NCBI GenBank assembly: GCA_023264815.1
Contig: JAHFUZ010000003.1
Coordinates: 1-64,000, forward strand
From: Arthrobacter sp.
GTDB lineage: Bacteria > Actinomycetota > Actinomycetes > Actinomycetales > Micrococcaceae
DNA: 64,000 nucleotides
Reading direction: 5' to 3'
Both the position numbers and the translations under genes were made by a program. The notes beneath the pieces are model-generated. The model did no database searches. It was not told where the DNA came from and saw only the letters and a list, made by a program, of their open reading frames with translations. Below, in pieces: positions 36,188 to 45,632 of this stretch. Each line of letters begins with the position of its first letter. Within the stretch, counting starts at the first letter, position 1.

Positions 36188-37489
36188 TCAGGCAGCTACG
36201 CGGCGGCGGCGCACCACCTGGAGCAGCAGCCCAACGAGGCAGAGCAGTACGCCGGCCGCACCCACGGCCACGAATCCGCCGGATGGCCCGATCCCGTCGA
36301 TGAAGACCCCTGCGAGGGGCGCTCCGAGCGCCACGCCTGCGGTCAGCGCCGAGCCGTACCAGCCCATGGCCTCGCCGCGGCGATCCTCGGAGACAAGGTC
36401 CGCCACCTTTTCAGAGGCCGATGACAGCACCGGTGCGCACAGAAGTCCCGGAAGAATGGAGACGAAAGCCAGGGTCCAGGTGTCATGGGCGAAGCCCATC
36501 GGGATGGTCAGCGCAGCCATGCCGAGCAACAGGAGGATCGGCGAGACCGGCCGGTGCATGGCCCCGTACACCAGCCCGCCGATCACCGAAGCGGCGCACC
36601 AGAACAGGAAGACGATGCCGATTTCGCTTTGGTGTCCACCGGTCTCGAGGGCGGCCACAATGCCGACGTCGGTGCCGCTGAGCACCATGCCAGTGCCCGC
36701 TGCCACCGCGAAGACGGCCGCGACGGTAGCCGTAAACCAGGCAAAGTTATGGGCCACCTTGCCGCGAAGCCCCGTCCGGGCGCTGCCGGCGGCGGACCCG
36801 GCGGGCACCAGGTCGGCCGCTGCTTCCTGGAGGTGGGCGGGGGCCGCGCTCACCACTGCCACCTCGGCCGCGTGCCGCTGGTCGGCCTCGCCGTCCTTGG
36901 TCTGCGTGGCGCTGCGCGTGGGCGGGTTGAACCAGATGAGGAACAGGCCGGCCAGGGAGGTTGACACCCCCACCACGGTGAGGCCGAGGACGGTGAAACC
37001 GCTGGTGGCCACGACGGCGCCGGCGGCGGGACCGATCATGAACACCACCTCGGTGGCGATCGAGTCCAACGCGAAGGCGGTCCGCCGTTCGGTGCCGTCT
37101 GCGAGCACACCGAGCGACTGACGGATCACGCTGAAGATGGGCAGCGTCAGCAGGCCACCCACAAAGACCAGCGGCAGCAGCAGTTCGTAGCTCACGTGCG
37201 GGACCACTGACCAGATCACCGCTTCTGAAATGACCGAGGGGACAAGTGCCCTGCGCAGGCCAACGGTGTCAACACGGCGGCCACGCCACGGTGCTCCCAC
37301 CGCGATTCCGATGGTCATCACTGCGGCCGCTGCCCCGGCTGCGGCATAGCCCTTGTCCAGGGTAAGGACAATGTGCAGGGTGAGCAGCACGCCGGCGGCC
37401 GAGTGCGGGATGCGGGCAACCATGCCCACCAGCAGGAGCCGCCTGATGGGCTGAACGGCAAGCAGCTCCCGGTATAGAGCGAAATTCAC
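36188..37489 (-). CDS. MFS transporter
   Basis: 433 residues with twelve hydrophobic segments. N-terminal half: RRLLLVGMVARIPHSAAGVLLTLHIVLTL and AVMTIGIAVGAPWRGRRVDTVGLRRAL (motif A-like). A hydrophilic loop of about 60 residues (ATQTKDGEADQRH) separates the halves. The GTG at 37489 is preceded by AAGGA at 6 bases; the TTG two codons earlier lacks that spacing. Resembles drug-resistance MFS proteins; substrate unknown. Transcribed toward the palindrome at 36124. Confidence 0.85.
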   Translation of the reverse strand: MNFALYRELLAVQPIRRLLLVGMVARIPHSAAGVLLTLHIVLTLDKGYAAAGAAAAVMTIGIAVGAPWRGRRVDTVGLRRALVPSVISEAVIWSVVPHVSYELLLPLVFVGGLLTLPIFSVIRQSLGVLADGTERRTAFALDSIATEVVFMIGPAAGAVVATSGFTVLGLTVVGVSTSLAGLFLIWFNPPTRSATQTKDGEADQRHAAEVAVVSAAPAHLQEAAADLVPAGSAAGSARTGLRGKVAHNFAWFTATVAAVFAVAAGTGMVLSGTDVGIVAALETGGHQSEIGIVFLFWCAASVIGGLVYGAMHRPVSPILLLLGMAALTIPMGFAHDTWTLAFVSILPGLLCAPVLSSASEKVADLVSEDRRGEAMGWYGSALTAGVALGAPLAGVFIDGIGPSGGFVAVGAAGVLLCLVGLLLQVVRRRRVAA

Positions 37490-37544
37490 GGACAATCCTT
37501 TGGTCTGCCGCGGCAGCCCCGGGGGTCTTCCCGCTGACCGTCAG

Positions 37545-38453
37545 CTACGTAGCTGCGCGCCGCAACTTGATTTCGATCGAGTCGACCCGCTCACCAAACA
37601 ATACATTCTGCGACCAGACCGCCTGCAGGCCGCTCACCAGCGCCTGCACAGCCGCGGCATCAAGGCCGTCCTCGAGATAGAGGACCACCTGAAGTTCCGG
37701 TCCGGCTCCGCCGCCGGAGAGCACGGCACCCCCGCCGGTCACCGTTTCAACTCCGGATCCCGCCAGCAGTTCGATGGTCCGCACTGCCGGAAATCCAGCC
37801 GCCGCAGCGGCCATTTCGGCTGCCAGCGCAGCGTCTGCGTAGGACGGGATCCACTCCTGCTGCTGCGCCAATGCCCACACGGCAGGGCGGCGGACCACGA
37901 GGGTGACATCCGAGCCTGGATCGAGGACCAGCAGTTCTGCCCCCTCGGCGACCGCTGAAAGTGCCGCACGCGCCGCGTACACGGCAACGGGCCGGGCCTC
38001 AGGATGCCAGGCAGCCAGATGCTCCGCGGAGGTGAAAGCCGGCATGGCCGTCCGGCCGTCAGCGGCTTTCAGGGTCACCAGGGCCATGTCCGCCTGTTTG
38101 TCCGCCGCCAGGCCGTCCACGCCCTCGGCTTCAGCACCGAGCTGGGCGATGATGGGGATAAAGACACGGGCCGTCGCCAGCGAGGCCACCACGCCCGCCT
38201 CGGTGCCGGTGCCCTCAACCAAGGCCCCGACGGCAGCGAGGTAGCCGGCATCGGCCGTTCCGTCGTCGTCCTCGAAGTTGTGGATCCTGGCGTCATCCCC
38301 GGCCAGGCTGCGGCCCTCCCAGGGCCTGCCGGCCGAGTCTGTGGACCCGCCAGCGCCCGCCAGGGCGGCGGCGATGTGTCCGGGCAGGTGCCGCGGGGCC
38401 GGGGCGCCCGGGGTGGCGCTGCCGGTGGCGTCCGGGGTGTGGGTGCTGTCCAC
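37545..38453 (-). CDS. SseB-domain protein
   Basis: 302 residues. The SseB N-terminal-like domain spans about 65-200 (ARVFIPIIAQLGAE, LVTLKAADGRTAMPAFTSAEHLAAWHPEARPV, ELLVLDPGSDVTLVVRRPAVWALAQ), and a second weaker repeat-like region follows (GPELQVVLYLEDGLDAAAVQALVSGLQ). The N-terminal ~50 residues are Ala/Gly/Pro-rich. Function unclear in actinobacteria. Ten bases separate its start from the priA stop, so it is probably the last gene of the his operon. Confidence 0.85.
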   Translation of the reverse strand: MDSTHTPDATGSATPGAPAPRHLPGHIAAALAGAGGSTDSAGRPWEGRSLAGDDARIHNFEDDDGTADAGYLAAVGALVEGTGTEAGVVASLATARVFIPIIAQLGAEAEGVDGLAADKQADMALVTLKAADGRTAMPAFTSAEHLAAWHPEARPVAVYAARAALSAVAEGAELLVLDPGSDVTLVVRRPAVWALAQQQEWIPSYADAALAAEMAAAAAGFPAVRTIELLAGSGVETVTGGGAVLSGGGAGPELQVVLYLEDGLDAAAVQALVSGLQAVWSQNVLFGERVDSIEIKLRRAAT

Positions 38454-38462
38454 GGGGATCGG

Positions 38463-39209
38463 CTAGCGGCGTCCGGCGACGTCCAGGGCTTCGGGCAGTG
38501 TGAACGCCCCGGCGTAGAGCGCCTTGCCCACAATCGCACCTTCCACGCCCAGCGGCACCAACGAGCGCAGCACCTTCAGGTCCTCGAGGCTGGAGATGCC
38601 GCCCGAGGCAACCACCGGCTTGCCGGTCTTTTCCACCATCTGGCGCAGGAGCTCCACATTCGGCCCCTGCAGCGTGCCGTCCTTGGTGACGTCCGTGACC
38701 ACGTACCGCGAGCAGCCGGCCTCCTCCAGGCGGCCCAGGACGTCCCAGAGGTCCCCGCCCTCCTTGGTCCAGCCCCGGCCGGCCAGCGTGGTGCCGCGGA
38801 CATCAAGGCCGACGGCGATCTTGTCGCCAAAGCGTTCGATGGCCATGCGGGTCCATTCCGGGTTCTCCAGTGCCGCGGTGCCGAGGTTGACGCGGGCCAC
38901 GCCAAGATCCAGGGCCGCCTCGAGTGATGCGTCGTCCCGGAGCCCGCCGGAGAGTTCCACCTTGATGTCGAGCCGGCCTACAACTTCGCGGAGCAGTTCG
39001 GCGTTGGAGCCGCGGCCGAACGCGGCGTCGAGGTCCACCAGGTGCACCCATTCGGCGCCTTGCTGCTGCCAGTTCAGGGCGGCCTCCAGCGGAGTGCCAT
39101 AGCTGGTCTCGCTGCCGGCCTCACCCTGGACCAGCCGCACGGCCTGGCCATTGACGACATCGACGGCGGGGAGCAGTTCAAGAACCGGCAGGTCGGTTGC
39201 GGTGGTCAT
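38463..39209 (-). CDS. priA: Bifunctional HisA/TrpF isomerase PriA
   Basis: 248 residues of a TIM barrel: [20 protein letters not shown] with the first catalytic Asp, [41 protein letters not shown], and [14 protein letters not shown] with the second Asp, then [11 protein letters not shown] and [15 protein letters not shown]. In actinobacteria lacking a separate trpF this enzyme isomerises both ProFAR (histidine) and PRA (tryptophan); that dual role is inferred from taxonomy. GAGGAT precedes ATG 39209. Confidence 0.95.
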   Translation of the reverse strand: MTTATDLPVLELLPAVDVVNGQAVRLVQGEAGSETSYGTPLEAALNWQQQGAEWVHLVDLDAAFGRGSNAELLREVVGRLDIKVELSGGLRDDASLEAALDLGVARVNLGTAALENPEWTRMAIERFGDKIAVGLDVRGTTLAGRGWTKEGGDLWDVLGRLEEAGCSRYVVTDVTKDGTLQGPNVELLRQMVEKTGKPVVASGGISSLEDLKVLRSLVPLGVEGAIVGKALYAGAFTLPEALDVAGRR

Positions 39210-39262
39210 CTCAGATCCTCTTCGGGGTTGTGGTGCTGGTGTGGCAGAGCTGGTGTGTGGCA

Positions 39263-39421
39263 CTAGGTCGCGGGGAGAGTCAGCAGGTAGGCGGCGAGCA
39301 GCGACATCCCGGCCAGGACGTAGAAGCTGATCTGGGTCCAGAGCGGCTTGCGCTGCTGCCTGAAGGACAATGCGCCGCCCACCAGCAGCCCGGCCAGGCC
39401 CATCAGGACGATGGACCACAT
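39263..39421 (-). CDS. 52-residue membrane protein in the his operon
   Basis: A small frame of 52 codons starting [18 protein letters not shown], with a short basic middle (RQQRKPLW) and a second hydrophobic segment [16 protein letters not shown]. The two segments would cross the membrane as a hairpin. The ATG follows the hisH TAG with no base between, so it would be translated by coupling, and it fills the hisH-priA gap exactly. I do not recognise the family. Confidence 0.75.
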   Translation of the reverse strand: MWSIVLMGLAGLLVGGALSFRQQRKPLWTQISFYVLAGMSLLAAYLLTLPAT

Positions 39422-40153
39422 CTAGGCGGCACCCGCAGCGGCCGGCTTGCGCAGGCCCTCAACCCAGTTGCGCAGCAGCCGGGCTCCGGCGTCGCCGGAT
39501 TTTTCCGGGTGGAACTGGGTGGCGCAGAGCGGCCCGTTTTCCACCGCGGCGATGAACCGGGCGCCGTGCTCCGACCAGGTCACCAGCGGGGCGGTCATGC
39601 GCGGCTGGACGACGTCGAAGTCCCATTCCTGGACACCGTAGGAGTGGACGAAGTAGAACCTCTCGTTCTCCACACCGGCGAACAGTTTGGAACCTTCCGG
39701 TACCTCCACCGTGTTCCAGCCCATGTGCGGCACAACCTCGGCCGGCAGAAGCTCCACCTTGCCGGGCCACTCCCCCATGCCTTCGGCTTCCGTTCCGTGT
39801 TCCACCCCGGCCTCGAACATCACCTGCAGGCCAACGCAGATGGCCAGGACGGGGCGGCCTCCGGCCACCCGCCTGCCGATCAACCGGATGCCGTCCACGG
39901 CCTTGAGTTCGCGCATCACCGTTTCGAACGCGCCAACGCCGGGTACCACCAGCCCGTCAGCGTTGAGGACATCCTCAGGCTTGGAGCTGAGGAGGACCTC
40001 GGCGCCCGCGCGCTCCAGGGCACGCACGGCCGAACGGACGTTGCCTGAGCCGTAGTCCAGGACCGTGACCGTGGGCTTGCCCTCGGAGGAGACGAGTTTC
40101 TTACCGGCGGCAGGATCGATCACGGCGCCGTCCCGGAGGATCTGGCCGGTCAC
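39422..40153 (-). CDS. hisH: Imidazole glycerol phosphate synthase, glutamine amidotransferase subunit
   Basis: 243 residues. Cys nucleophile in [11 protein letters not shown] (usually GICLG), oxyanion region VVPGVGAFE, and the His-Glu pair in [18 protein letters not shown] is another family motif. It feeds ammonia to HisF, which is not in this window. The GTG start at 40153 overlaps the hisB stop (GTGA). The first ~25 residues are an extra lead-in before [10 protein letters not shown]. Confidence 0.95.
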   Translation of the reverse strand: MTGQILRDGAVIDPAAGKKLVSSEGKPTVTVLDYGSGNVRSAVRALERAGAEVLLSSKPEDVLNADGLVVPGVGAFETVMRELKAVDGIRLIGRRVAGGRPVLAICVGLQVMFEAGVEHGTEAEGMGEWPGKVELLPAEVVPHMGWNTVEVPEGSKLFAGVENERFYFVHSYGVQEWDFDVVQPRMTAPLVTWSEHGARFIAAVENGPLCATQFHPEKSGDAGARLLRNWVEGLRKPAAAGAA

Positions 40154-40776
40154 AGGGCACCCTTCGTGGAGGGGATTCCCTCAACGCGGGGATCGGGTTC
40201 CACCGCTGCGCGCAGGGCCCGGGCGAAGGCCTTGAACTGGGCTTCGACGATGTGGTGGGGGTCGCGGCCCGCAATGACGTTCATGTGCAGGCAGATGCCT
40301 GCGTGCAAGGTGATGGCTTCAAAGACGTGGCGGGTCAGGGACCCGGTGAAGTGGCCGCCAATAAGGTGGTACTCCTGCCCCGCGGGCTCGCCCCCGTGCA
40401 CCAGGTAGGGTCGTCCGGAAACGTCCACGACGGCGTGCGCGAGTGCTTCGTCCAGCGGCACGGTGGCCTCGCCAAACCTGCGGATGCCGGCCTTGTTGCC
40501 CAGGGCGGTTCGCAGCACCTCGCCGAAGGTGATGGCAACATCCTCGACCGTGTGGTGGACGTCAATGTGGGTGTCACCGGTGGCCTTGACGGTCATGTCG
40601 ATCAGCGAGTGCTTACACAGCGCCGTCAGCATGTGGTCGTAGAACGGCACTGACGTGTCGATGTCCGAAACGCCCGTGCCGTCGAGGTCGATCTCCACGA
40701 GCACTGACGACTCACTGGTGGCACGCTCCATGCGGGCGGTCCTTGGCTCGGCAGCGTTCGATCCGGTGGAACTCAT
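40150..40776 (-). CDS. hisB: Imidazoleglycerol-phosphate dehydratase
   Basis: 208 residues, monofunctional (no phosphatase domain). Manganese-binding histidine motifs: [30 protein letters not shown], and the repeat-half [39 protein letters not shown]. Two ATGs are in frame; 40776 is preferred because AGGA lies 9 bases before it, against 3 bases for 40782. Confidence 0.95.
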   Translation of the reverse strand: MSSTGSNAAEPRTARMERATSESSVLVEIDLDGTGVSDIDTSVPFYDHMLTALCKHSLIDMTVKATGDTHIDVHHTVEDVAITFGEVLRTALGNKAGIRRFGEATVPLDEALAHAVVDVSGRPYLVHGGEPAGQEYHLIGGHFTGSLTRHVFEAITLHAGICLHMNVIAGRDPHHIVEAQFKAFARALRAAVEPDPRVEGIPSTKGAL

Positions 40777-40838
40777 GGTCATATGTCCTTATATGCGCAG
40801 CAGGTGGTGTGGCGCGAGGGCGCGCCGTTAGGTCAAGT

Positions 40839-41957
40839 TTAGGCGGGCAGCCTGGCCTGGCCGGCCAGGATGGCCTCCAGGGAGGACAGGAACGCTGTGG
40901 TCTCGCTCTCAGTTCCCGCCGTAACCCGCAGGTGGCCGGGAATTCCGACGTCGCGGATCAGCACGCCGGCGTCCAGCAGCTGCTGCCATACCTCGTGTGG
41001 CCGGTCCAGCCCGCCGAAGAATACGTAGTTCGAATCCGAGGCCGCCGGCCTGAGGCCCATCCTGGTCAATTCGGTCACGATCCGGTCCCGCTGGTCCTTG
41101 ATGTCCTGGACATCTGCCATGAGCGCAGTTCTGTGCTGCAGGGCCGCCAGGGCCGTGGCCTGGGTGATGGCCGAGAGGTGGTACGGGAGCCGGACCAGGC
41201 GGAGGGCGTCCGTGACTTCCGGGGCGGCGGCCATGTAGCCGAGCCGCGCTCCGGCAAGGGCAAACGCCTTGCTCATGGTCCGGGAGACAATCAGGCGCTC
41301 CCGGCCCGGAAGCAGCGTGAGCGCGCTGGGCGTTCCGTCGTGGGCAAACTCGTGATAAGCCTCATCAACGATCACGATGGTCTGGCTGGCCTCACCTGCG
41401 GCATAGACAGCTTCCACCACGTCAAGGCCCAGTCCGGTCCCGGTGGGGTTGTTCGGCGAGCACAGGAAAACAATGTTCGGCTGAAGTTCCTTGACCTGCC
41501 GGGCAGCCGATTCGGCACTCAGGCTGTAATCCCCGGCCCGCTGTCCCACGATGTATTCGGTGTCAGTGCCGCTGGCCAGGAGCGGGTACATGGAGTACGT
41601 GGGCGGGAAACCGAGCGCTTTGCGGCCGGGGCCGCCGAACGCCTGCAGAATCTGCTGGAGGACCTCGTTGGATCCGTTGGCGGCCCAGATGTTCGTGGCA
41701 TCGAGTCCGTGCCCAAGATACTCGGCCAGCGCCTCGCGGAGGTCGGTGAATTCGCGGTCCGGGTAGCGGTTGAGTCCTGCTGCCGCTTCCGCCACGGCCA
41801 CACTGATGGCTGCCTGCACGTCCGCCGGGACGCCATGGGTATTCTCATTGACGTTCAGCAGGATGGGCACATCCAACTGCGGCGCCCCATACGGGGTCAG
41901 TCCGCGGAGGTTGGTCCGGAGGGGAAGTCGGTTCAGACGCTCTAGCTGGTCATTCAC
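40839..41957 (-). CDS. hisC: Histidinol-phosphate aminotransferase
   Basis: 372 residues, class I/II PLP aminotransferase. LNVNENTHGVP opens the family signature, with FLCSPNNPTGTG, IVDEAYHEFA and the Schiff-base Lys in SRTMSKAFALAGARLGYM. First visible gene of the his block hisC-hisB-hisH-(52 aa)-priA; hisD must lie elsewhere. 62 bases separate it from hisB. Confidence 0.96.
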   Translation of the reverse strand: MNDQLERLNRLPLRTNLRGLTPYGAPQLDVPILLNVNENTHGVPADVQAAISVAVAEAAAGLNRYPDREFTDLREALAEYLGHGLDATNIWAANGSNEVLQQILQAFGGPGRKALGFPPTYSMYPLLASGTDTEYIVGQRAGDYSLSAESAARQVKELQPNIVFLCSPNNPTGTGLGLDVVEAVYAAGEASQTIVIVDEAYHEFAHDGTPSALTLLPGRERLIVSRTMSKAFALAGARLGYMAAAPEVTDALRLVRLPYHLSAITQATALAALQHRTALMADVQDIKDQRDRIVTELTRMGLRPAASDSNYVFFGGLDRPHEVWQQLLDAGVLIRDVGIPGHLRVTAGTESETTAFLSSLEAILAGQARLPA

Positions 41958-42045
41958 CTGAACAGTTTAGTTCGGCCGGAGACGCCCGGAAAATGTGACG
42001 GCCCCCCTGGTGGCCTGCGACACAACGCCATGCCCTCACCGGCAC

Positions 42046-42444
42046 CTACCGGGTGGGAACGAACAGCTGCTGGCCAGGCACCACACCGCCGCCCGAGAGG
42101 TTGTTCAGCTGGACGATGTCCGCAATGACGTCCCGTGCGTCCCGCCCGGGCGCCGCGGCCCCGGCGATGGCCCAGAGCGACTGCCCGGCCTGGACAGTCA
42201 CCGTCACCGTGGGCGTGACAGACAGGTCCGCGGCGGAGTCGGCGGCCTTGGCCGGAGAGGTCAGAAAGCCGGCCAGGGAGAGCAGGATCGCGGCCAGGAT
42301 CACCAGCGGGATGCCAATGAGGACAAGCCGCCCCCTGCGGGTCAGGCGGAGCGGCGGCAGCGATTCCTTCGGCCGCCGGGCCGTGAGGTGCTCGACGGAA
42401 ACGAACTGCGGACGGGAATCCTGTGAAGCAGATATAGCTGACAT
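42046..42444 (-). CDS. LysM membrane protein divergent from lexA (Rv2719c/ChiZ-like, YneA-like)
   Basis: 132 residues: a basic N-terminal tail (~39 residues), one membrane helix at 40-61, a short linker and a C-terminal LysM domain (VTVQAGQSLWAIAGAA ... QLNNLSGGGVVPGQQLFVPTR). This order, next to lexA and with an SOS box between, matches Rv2719c (ChiZ) in mycobacteria and functionally YneA in Bacillus, SOS-induced proteins that delay cell division. Binding to peptidoglycan is expected from LysM; division inhibition is inference. ATG 42444 is followed by MSAISASQDS; the longer frame upstream lacks coding character. Confidence 0.9.
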   Translation of the reverse strand: MSAISASQDSRPQFVSVEHLTARRPKESLPPLRLTRRGRLVLIGIPLVILAAILLSLAGFLTSPAKAADSAADLSVTPTVTVTVQAGQSLWAIAGAAAPGRDARDVIADIVQLNNLSGGGVVPGQQLFVPTR

Positions 42445-42557
42445 GAGATGAGCCCTCCTGGACCATACTGTGCTGCCCGGTACGTCCTGCGCATCGCCGC
42501 CGCCTTCCGGCCTGGCGGCCGGCACACGGTGCGGATATTCGAATCCGCTGGCAACGA

Positions 42558-42575
42558 GTAGAACACATATTCGAA
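42558..42575. promoter_or_regulatory. LexA (SOS) box A
   Basis: GTAGAACACATATTCGAA, matching the actinobacterial SOS box at most positions, about 115 bases upstream of the LysM protein ATG. With box B it covers the lexA-LysM divergent region. Confidence 0.85.
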
Positions 42576-42624
42576 CTTTGCTTCTTCATTTTTAGCACTT
42601 ATCAACGAATATTGTCGAGACTCG

Positions 42625-42642
42625 CTAGAACAAATGTTTGAA
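42625..42642. promoter_or_regulatory. LexA (SOS) box B
   Basis: CTAGAACAAATGTTTGAA, a variant with GAAC and GTTTG half sites at the right spacing. It overlaps the -35 element of the lexA promoter and so would give autorepression. Confidence 0.8.
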
Positions 42643-42666
42643 AAAGCAAAGTGGCTGGCCTACGTT
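42638..42666 (+). promoter_or_regulatory. lexA promoter (-35 TTGAAA, -10 TACGTT)
   Basis: TTGAAA (42638-42643) and TACGTT (42661-42666) are 17 bases apart. Transcription would start near 42673, some 40 bases before the lexA ATG. SOS box B overlaps the -35. Confidence 0.65.
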
Positions 42667-42713
42667 TGGATCAAAGAACAACCACTTCTGTAGTTGACCA
42701 GCAGGGTCTGACA

Positions 42714-43532
42714 ATGAAGCAGCCCGGGCGTTCCGGCCACCAGCGGCCGGACAGGAACCGGGGCAAGCGAAAGGCATTGGCGAACATGGCAGCACCAGCC
42801 GCCGAGGGCAAGGCGACTCCGCAGGGCCGTCAGCCCCAGAGGACGCCCAAGGGGCTCACTGCCCGCCAGAAGAAGATCCTCGAAACCATCCAGCGTTCGG
42901 TCAATGACAACGGCTACCCCCCGTCCATGCGGGAGATCGGCGACACCGTGGGCCTGGCGAGCCTGTCAAGCGTCACCCACCAGCTCTCGCAGCTGGAAAA
43001 GCTGGGTTACCTCCGGCGGGACCCCAAGCGGCCGCGCGCCATGGAGGTGCTGATGCCCCTGACCCTGGACGGCGGAGCGGGCAAGGCCGGCGCCCCGGCC
43101 AAACCGGCAGTGCTGCACAGCGTCGGCGGCACAGTCACCGAACTTCCCACCGCGATGGACACAGCCATGGTGCCGCTGGTGGGCCGGATCGCTGCCGGTG
43201 GACCCATCCTGGCCGACCAGGTGGTCGAAGACGTAATGCCCCTGCCCCGGCAGCTCGTGGGCCAGGGGGAACTGTTTATGCTGCGGGTGGCCGGTGATTC
43301 CATGGTGGACGCTGCCATCTGCGACGGCGACTGGGTGGTGGTCCGCCGCCAGTCCGACGCCGCCAACGGCGACATCGTTGCGGCACTCCTGGATGATGAA
43401 GCCACCGTGAAGACGTTTCGCCAGCGCGACGGCCACACCTGGCTCCTGCCCCAAAACACCCAGTACGAGCCGATCCTCGGGGACCACGCAACAATCATGG
43501 GCAAGGTCGTCTCGGTCCTCCGGTCCCTGTAG
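42714..43532 (+). CDS. lexA: LexA repressor
   Basis: SOS master repressor and self-cleaving protease. From ATG 42714 it has 272 residues: a basic N-terminal extension ([16 protein letters not shown]), then the winged [36 protein letters not shown] with DNA recognition helix [18 protein letters not shown]. The cleavage bond Ala161-Gly162 lies in RIAAGGPI; Ser196 (GDSMVDA) and Lys233 are the catalytic dyad. RecA filaments would trigger cleavage. The start has AGGG at 7 bases and sits after the promoter; ATG 42786 is an alternative. Divergent from the LysM gene, convergent with dinG. Confidence 0.95.
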   Translation: MKQPGRSGHQRPDRNRGKRKALANMAAPAAEGKATPQGRQPQRTPKGLTARQKKILETIQRSVNDNGYPPSMREIGDTVGLASLSSVTHQLSQLEKLGYLRRDPKRPRAMEVLMPLTLDGGAGKAGAPAKPAVLHSVGGTVTELPTAMDTAMVPLVGRIAAGGPILADQVVEDVMPLPRQLVGQGELFMLRVAGDSMVDAAICDGDWVVVRRQSDAANGDIVAALLDDEATVKTFRQRDGHTWLLPQNTQYEPILGDHATIMGKVVSVLRSL

Positions 43533-43557
43533 CGGACCACCGCAGCCCCGGATCAGG

Positions 43558-43585
43558 AGGGCGCCTGTGCTGCCTCAGGCGCCCT
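43558..43585. terminator. Bidirectional terminator between lexA and dinG
   Basis: A 10-base perfect stem AGGGCGCCTG / CAGGCGCCCT begins 25 bases after the lexA stop. Its right arm overlaps the last codons of dinG, so both convergent genes share it. Confidence 0.7.
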
Positions 43586-45632
43586 TCCCCGACAACCTTT
43601 CCAGCGCTGCGAACGCCGTCTTGCGGTCCGTGGTGGGCCAGAACGGCGGAAGGGCCGCACGGAGGAACCCGGCATAGCGTTCGGTGGCGAGCCGTGAGTC
43701 GAGGACAGCCACCACTCCCTTATCCCCCGTCGAGCGGATCAGCCTGCCTGCACCCTGGGCCAGGCGAATGGCGGCGTGCGTTGCGGACACGGCCATAAAG
43801 CCGTTGCCGCCGGCCTGCGCAACGGCCCGGGAGCGCGCCGTCATCAGAGGATCGTCCGGCCGGGGGAACGGGATACGGTCAATGACCACCAGCCGGCAGG
43901 ATCCGCCGGGAACATCAACGCCCTGCCACAATGACATGGTGCCGAACAGGCAGGTATCGGGCTCGTCGGCAAACTGCTTCACGAGTGCTGTCATGGTGGA
44001 GTCCCCCTGGCAGAGGATACTGAGCCCGAGCCGTGGCCGCATGGCCTCCGCAGCCTCTTCGGCCGCACGGCGCGACGAAAACAGGCACAGCGCGCCGCCG
44101 CCGGATGCCCGGATCAGCGCTTCCAGCTCGTCCAGGGCTTCGGGCGAGCTGCCCCGCCCGGGCTTGGGCAGGTGTCCTGCCACGTAGAGGATTCCCTGTT
44201 TGGGGTAGTCGAAGGGAGAGCCCACGTCGATGCCTGTCCAGCTGGGTGCGCCCGGCCCCACCAGTCCCAGGCCGCCGGCAGCTGGTTCGAACGCCGAGCC
44301 GATGGCCAGGGTGGCTGAGGTCAGCACCACAGTATGGCCGGCGAACAATCCCTCACGCAGCTTGCCGGCTACGCTCAGCGGGGCAATATTGATCAGCGCC
44401 GGAGCGGACTCGTCGGGCTGGGAGTACCCCTGCGTCGGGTCGAACGAACTGGCGCGGGAAAACCAAACGACTTCGCGGTTCTCGCGGGCCACGATCAGGC
44501 GTTCACACAGTTCCAGGATCAGCATCAGCCGTGAGCGGGCGAGCTGCCGCCCGCCGTCGGCCGTTTGGCTGCCGTCGCCCTTGGAGTCGGACAGGGCCGC
44601 CCGGCAGGCTTCCCGCAGCTGGTCCACACAGTCAAGCTGCTCGTCATTAAGGCCGTTGGGCAGCAGGCCGTTGGCTACACCGGCCAGGGCCAGCTCGAGG
44701 TTTGCGGCCGCGGCGTTGAGTGCGTCCACCGTAATGGCGGTGTGCTTCCGGGCGCCCGCAGCGGCCGCATGGACCATGGCCACGGACAGCTGCCCGGACA
44801 CCGCACCCGTGACCCGGTCCTGCAGTTCGTGGGCCTCGTCCACCACCACCACGTCGTATTCGGGCAGCACGGCCAGTCCTTCGAAGGCGCTGACTGCCAG
44901 CATGGCGTGGTTGGTGACCACAACATCGGCCTCGGCGGCGTCGTGGCGGGCCAGTTCACTGAAGCATTCATCGGCCATGGGGCATTTCTGTGAGCCCAGG
45001 CACTCCATAGAGGTGACCGAAACCTGCCGCCAGGCGCGGTCCGTGACGCCGGGCAGGAGTTCGTCGCGGTCTCCGGTAGCGGTCTTTTCCGCCCATTCGC
45101 GCAGGCGCACTACCTCCTTGCCCAGCTGCGAGGACGGGCCGCCCATGGCGGCGGCGAAGTGCGGCACACTCGTGTCTTCGCCGAGGGAGAAGAGCTGGCC
45201 CTCGGCCGGTTCCTCGGAGGGGAAGCCCCCTTCAAGCTTGTGCCGGCATACGTAGTTGGAGCGGCCCTTGACGAGCGCCACTTTGACCGGGCGGTCCAGG
45301 GCAGGAGTGATCGTCTTTAGCAACCGGGGAAGGTCCCGGCCCACAATCTGGGTCTGCAGCGCCAGGGTTGCAGTGGACACCAGGGTGGGCTTGTTGCTGA
45401 CCAGCGAGTGGGCAATGAGCGGGATGAGGTAGGCCAGGGACTTTCCGGTGCCCGTGCCTGCCTGGACCAGGAGGTGGTCCCCGGTTTCGATCGCCCTGGC
45501 CACCTGCCTGGCCATTTCGTGCTGGCCGTCCCGGCTTTGACCGCCCATTCCGGCAACGGCGCGGTCGAGGAGTTCAACCACGAACTCCTCGCCGGCGGTC
45601 TCGGAGGTCTCCCCTGCCACCAGGTCAGTCAT
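43575..45632 (-). CDS. dinG: DinG-type ATP-dependent DNA helicase
   Basis: 685 residues, SF2 XPD/DinG family. Walker A is QAGTGTGKSLAYLIP near residue 55, motif II DEAHELQDRV, FeS-type cysteines in MECLGSQKCPMADECF, and C-terminal motifs GTMSLWQGVDVPGG and QGAGRLIRS. It unwinds R-loops and other structures. Despite the name it has no SOS box immediately upstream here. ATG 45632 overlaps the hflX stop by 8 bases, giving coupling. Confidence 0.93.
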   Translation of the reverse strand: MTDLVAGETSETAGEEFVVELLDRAVAGMGGQSRDGQHEMARQVARAIETGDHLLVQAGTGTGKSLAYLIPLIAHSLVSNKPTLVSTATLALQTQIVGRDLPRLLKTITPALDRPVKVALVKGRSNYVCRHKLEGGFPSEEPAEGQLFSLGEDTSVPHFAAAMGGPSSQLGKEVVRLREWAEKTATGDRDELLPGVTDRAWRQVSVTSMECLGSQKCPMADECFSELARHDAAEADVVVTNHAMLAVSAFEGLAVLPEYDVVVVDEAHELQDRVTGAVSGQLSVAMVHAAAAGARKHTAITVDALNAAAANLELALAGVANGLLPNGLNDEQLDCVDQLREACRAALSDSKGDGSQTADGGRQLARSRLMLILELCERLIVARENREVVWFSRASSFDPTQGYSQPDESAPALINIAPLSVAGKLREGLFAGHTVVLTSATLAIGSAFEPAAGGLGLVGPGAPSWTGIDVGSPFDYPKQGILYVAGHLPKPGRGSSPEALDELEALIRASGGGALCLFSSRRAAEEAAEAMRPRLGLSILCQGDSTMTALVKQFADEPDTCLFGTMSLWQGVDVPGGSCRLVVIDRIPFPRPDDPLMTARSRAVAQAGGNGFMAVSATHAAIRLAQGAGRLIRSTGDKGVVAVLDSRLATERYAGFLRAALPPFWPTTDRKTAFAALERLSGKGA

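Noticed and set aside
42535..42545. Third LexA site at GATATTCGAAT
   Set aside because: Only one half site is convincing and the other half lacks GAAC.
42601..42616. LexA-like CGAATATTGTCG
   Set aside because: Half-site spacing is wrong for the actinobacterial box.
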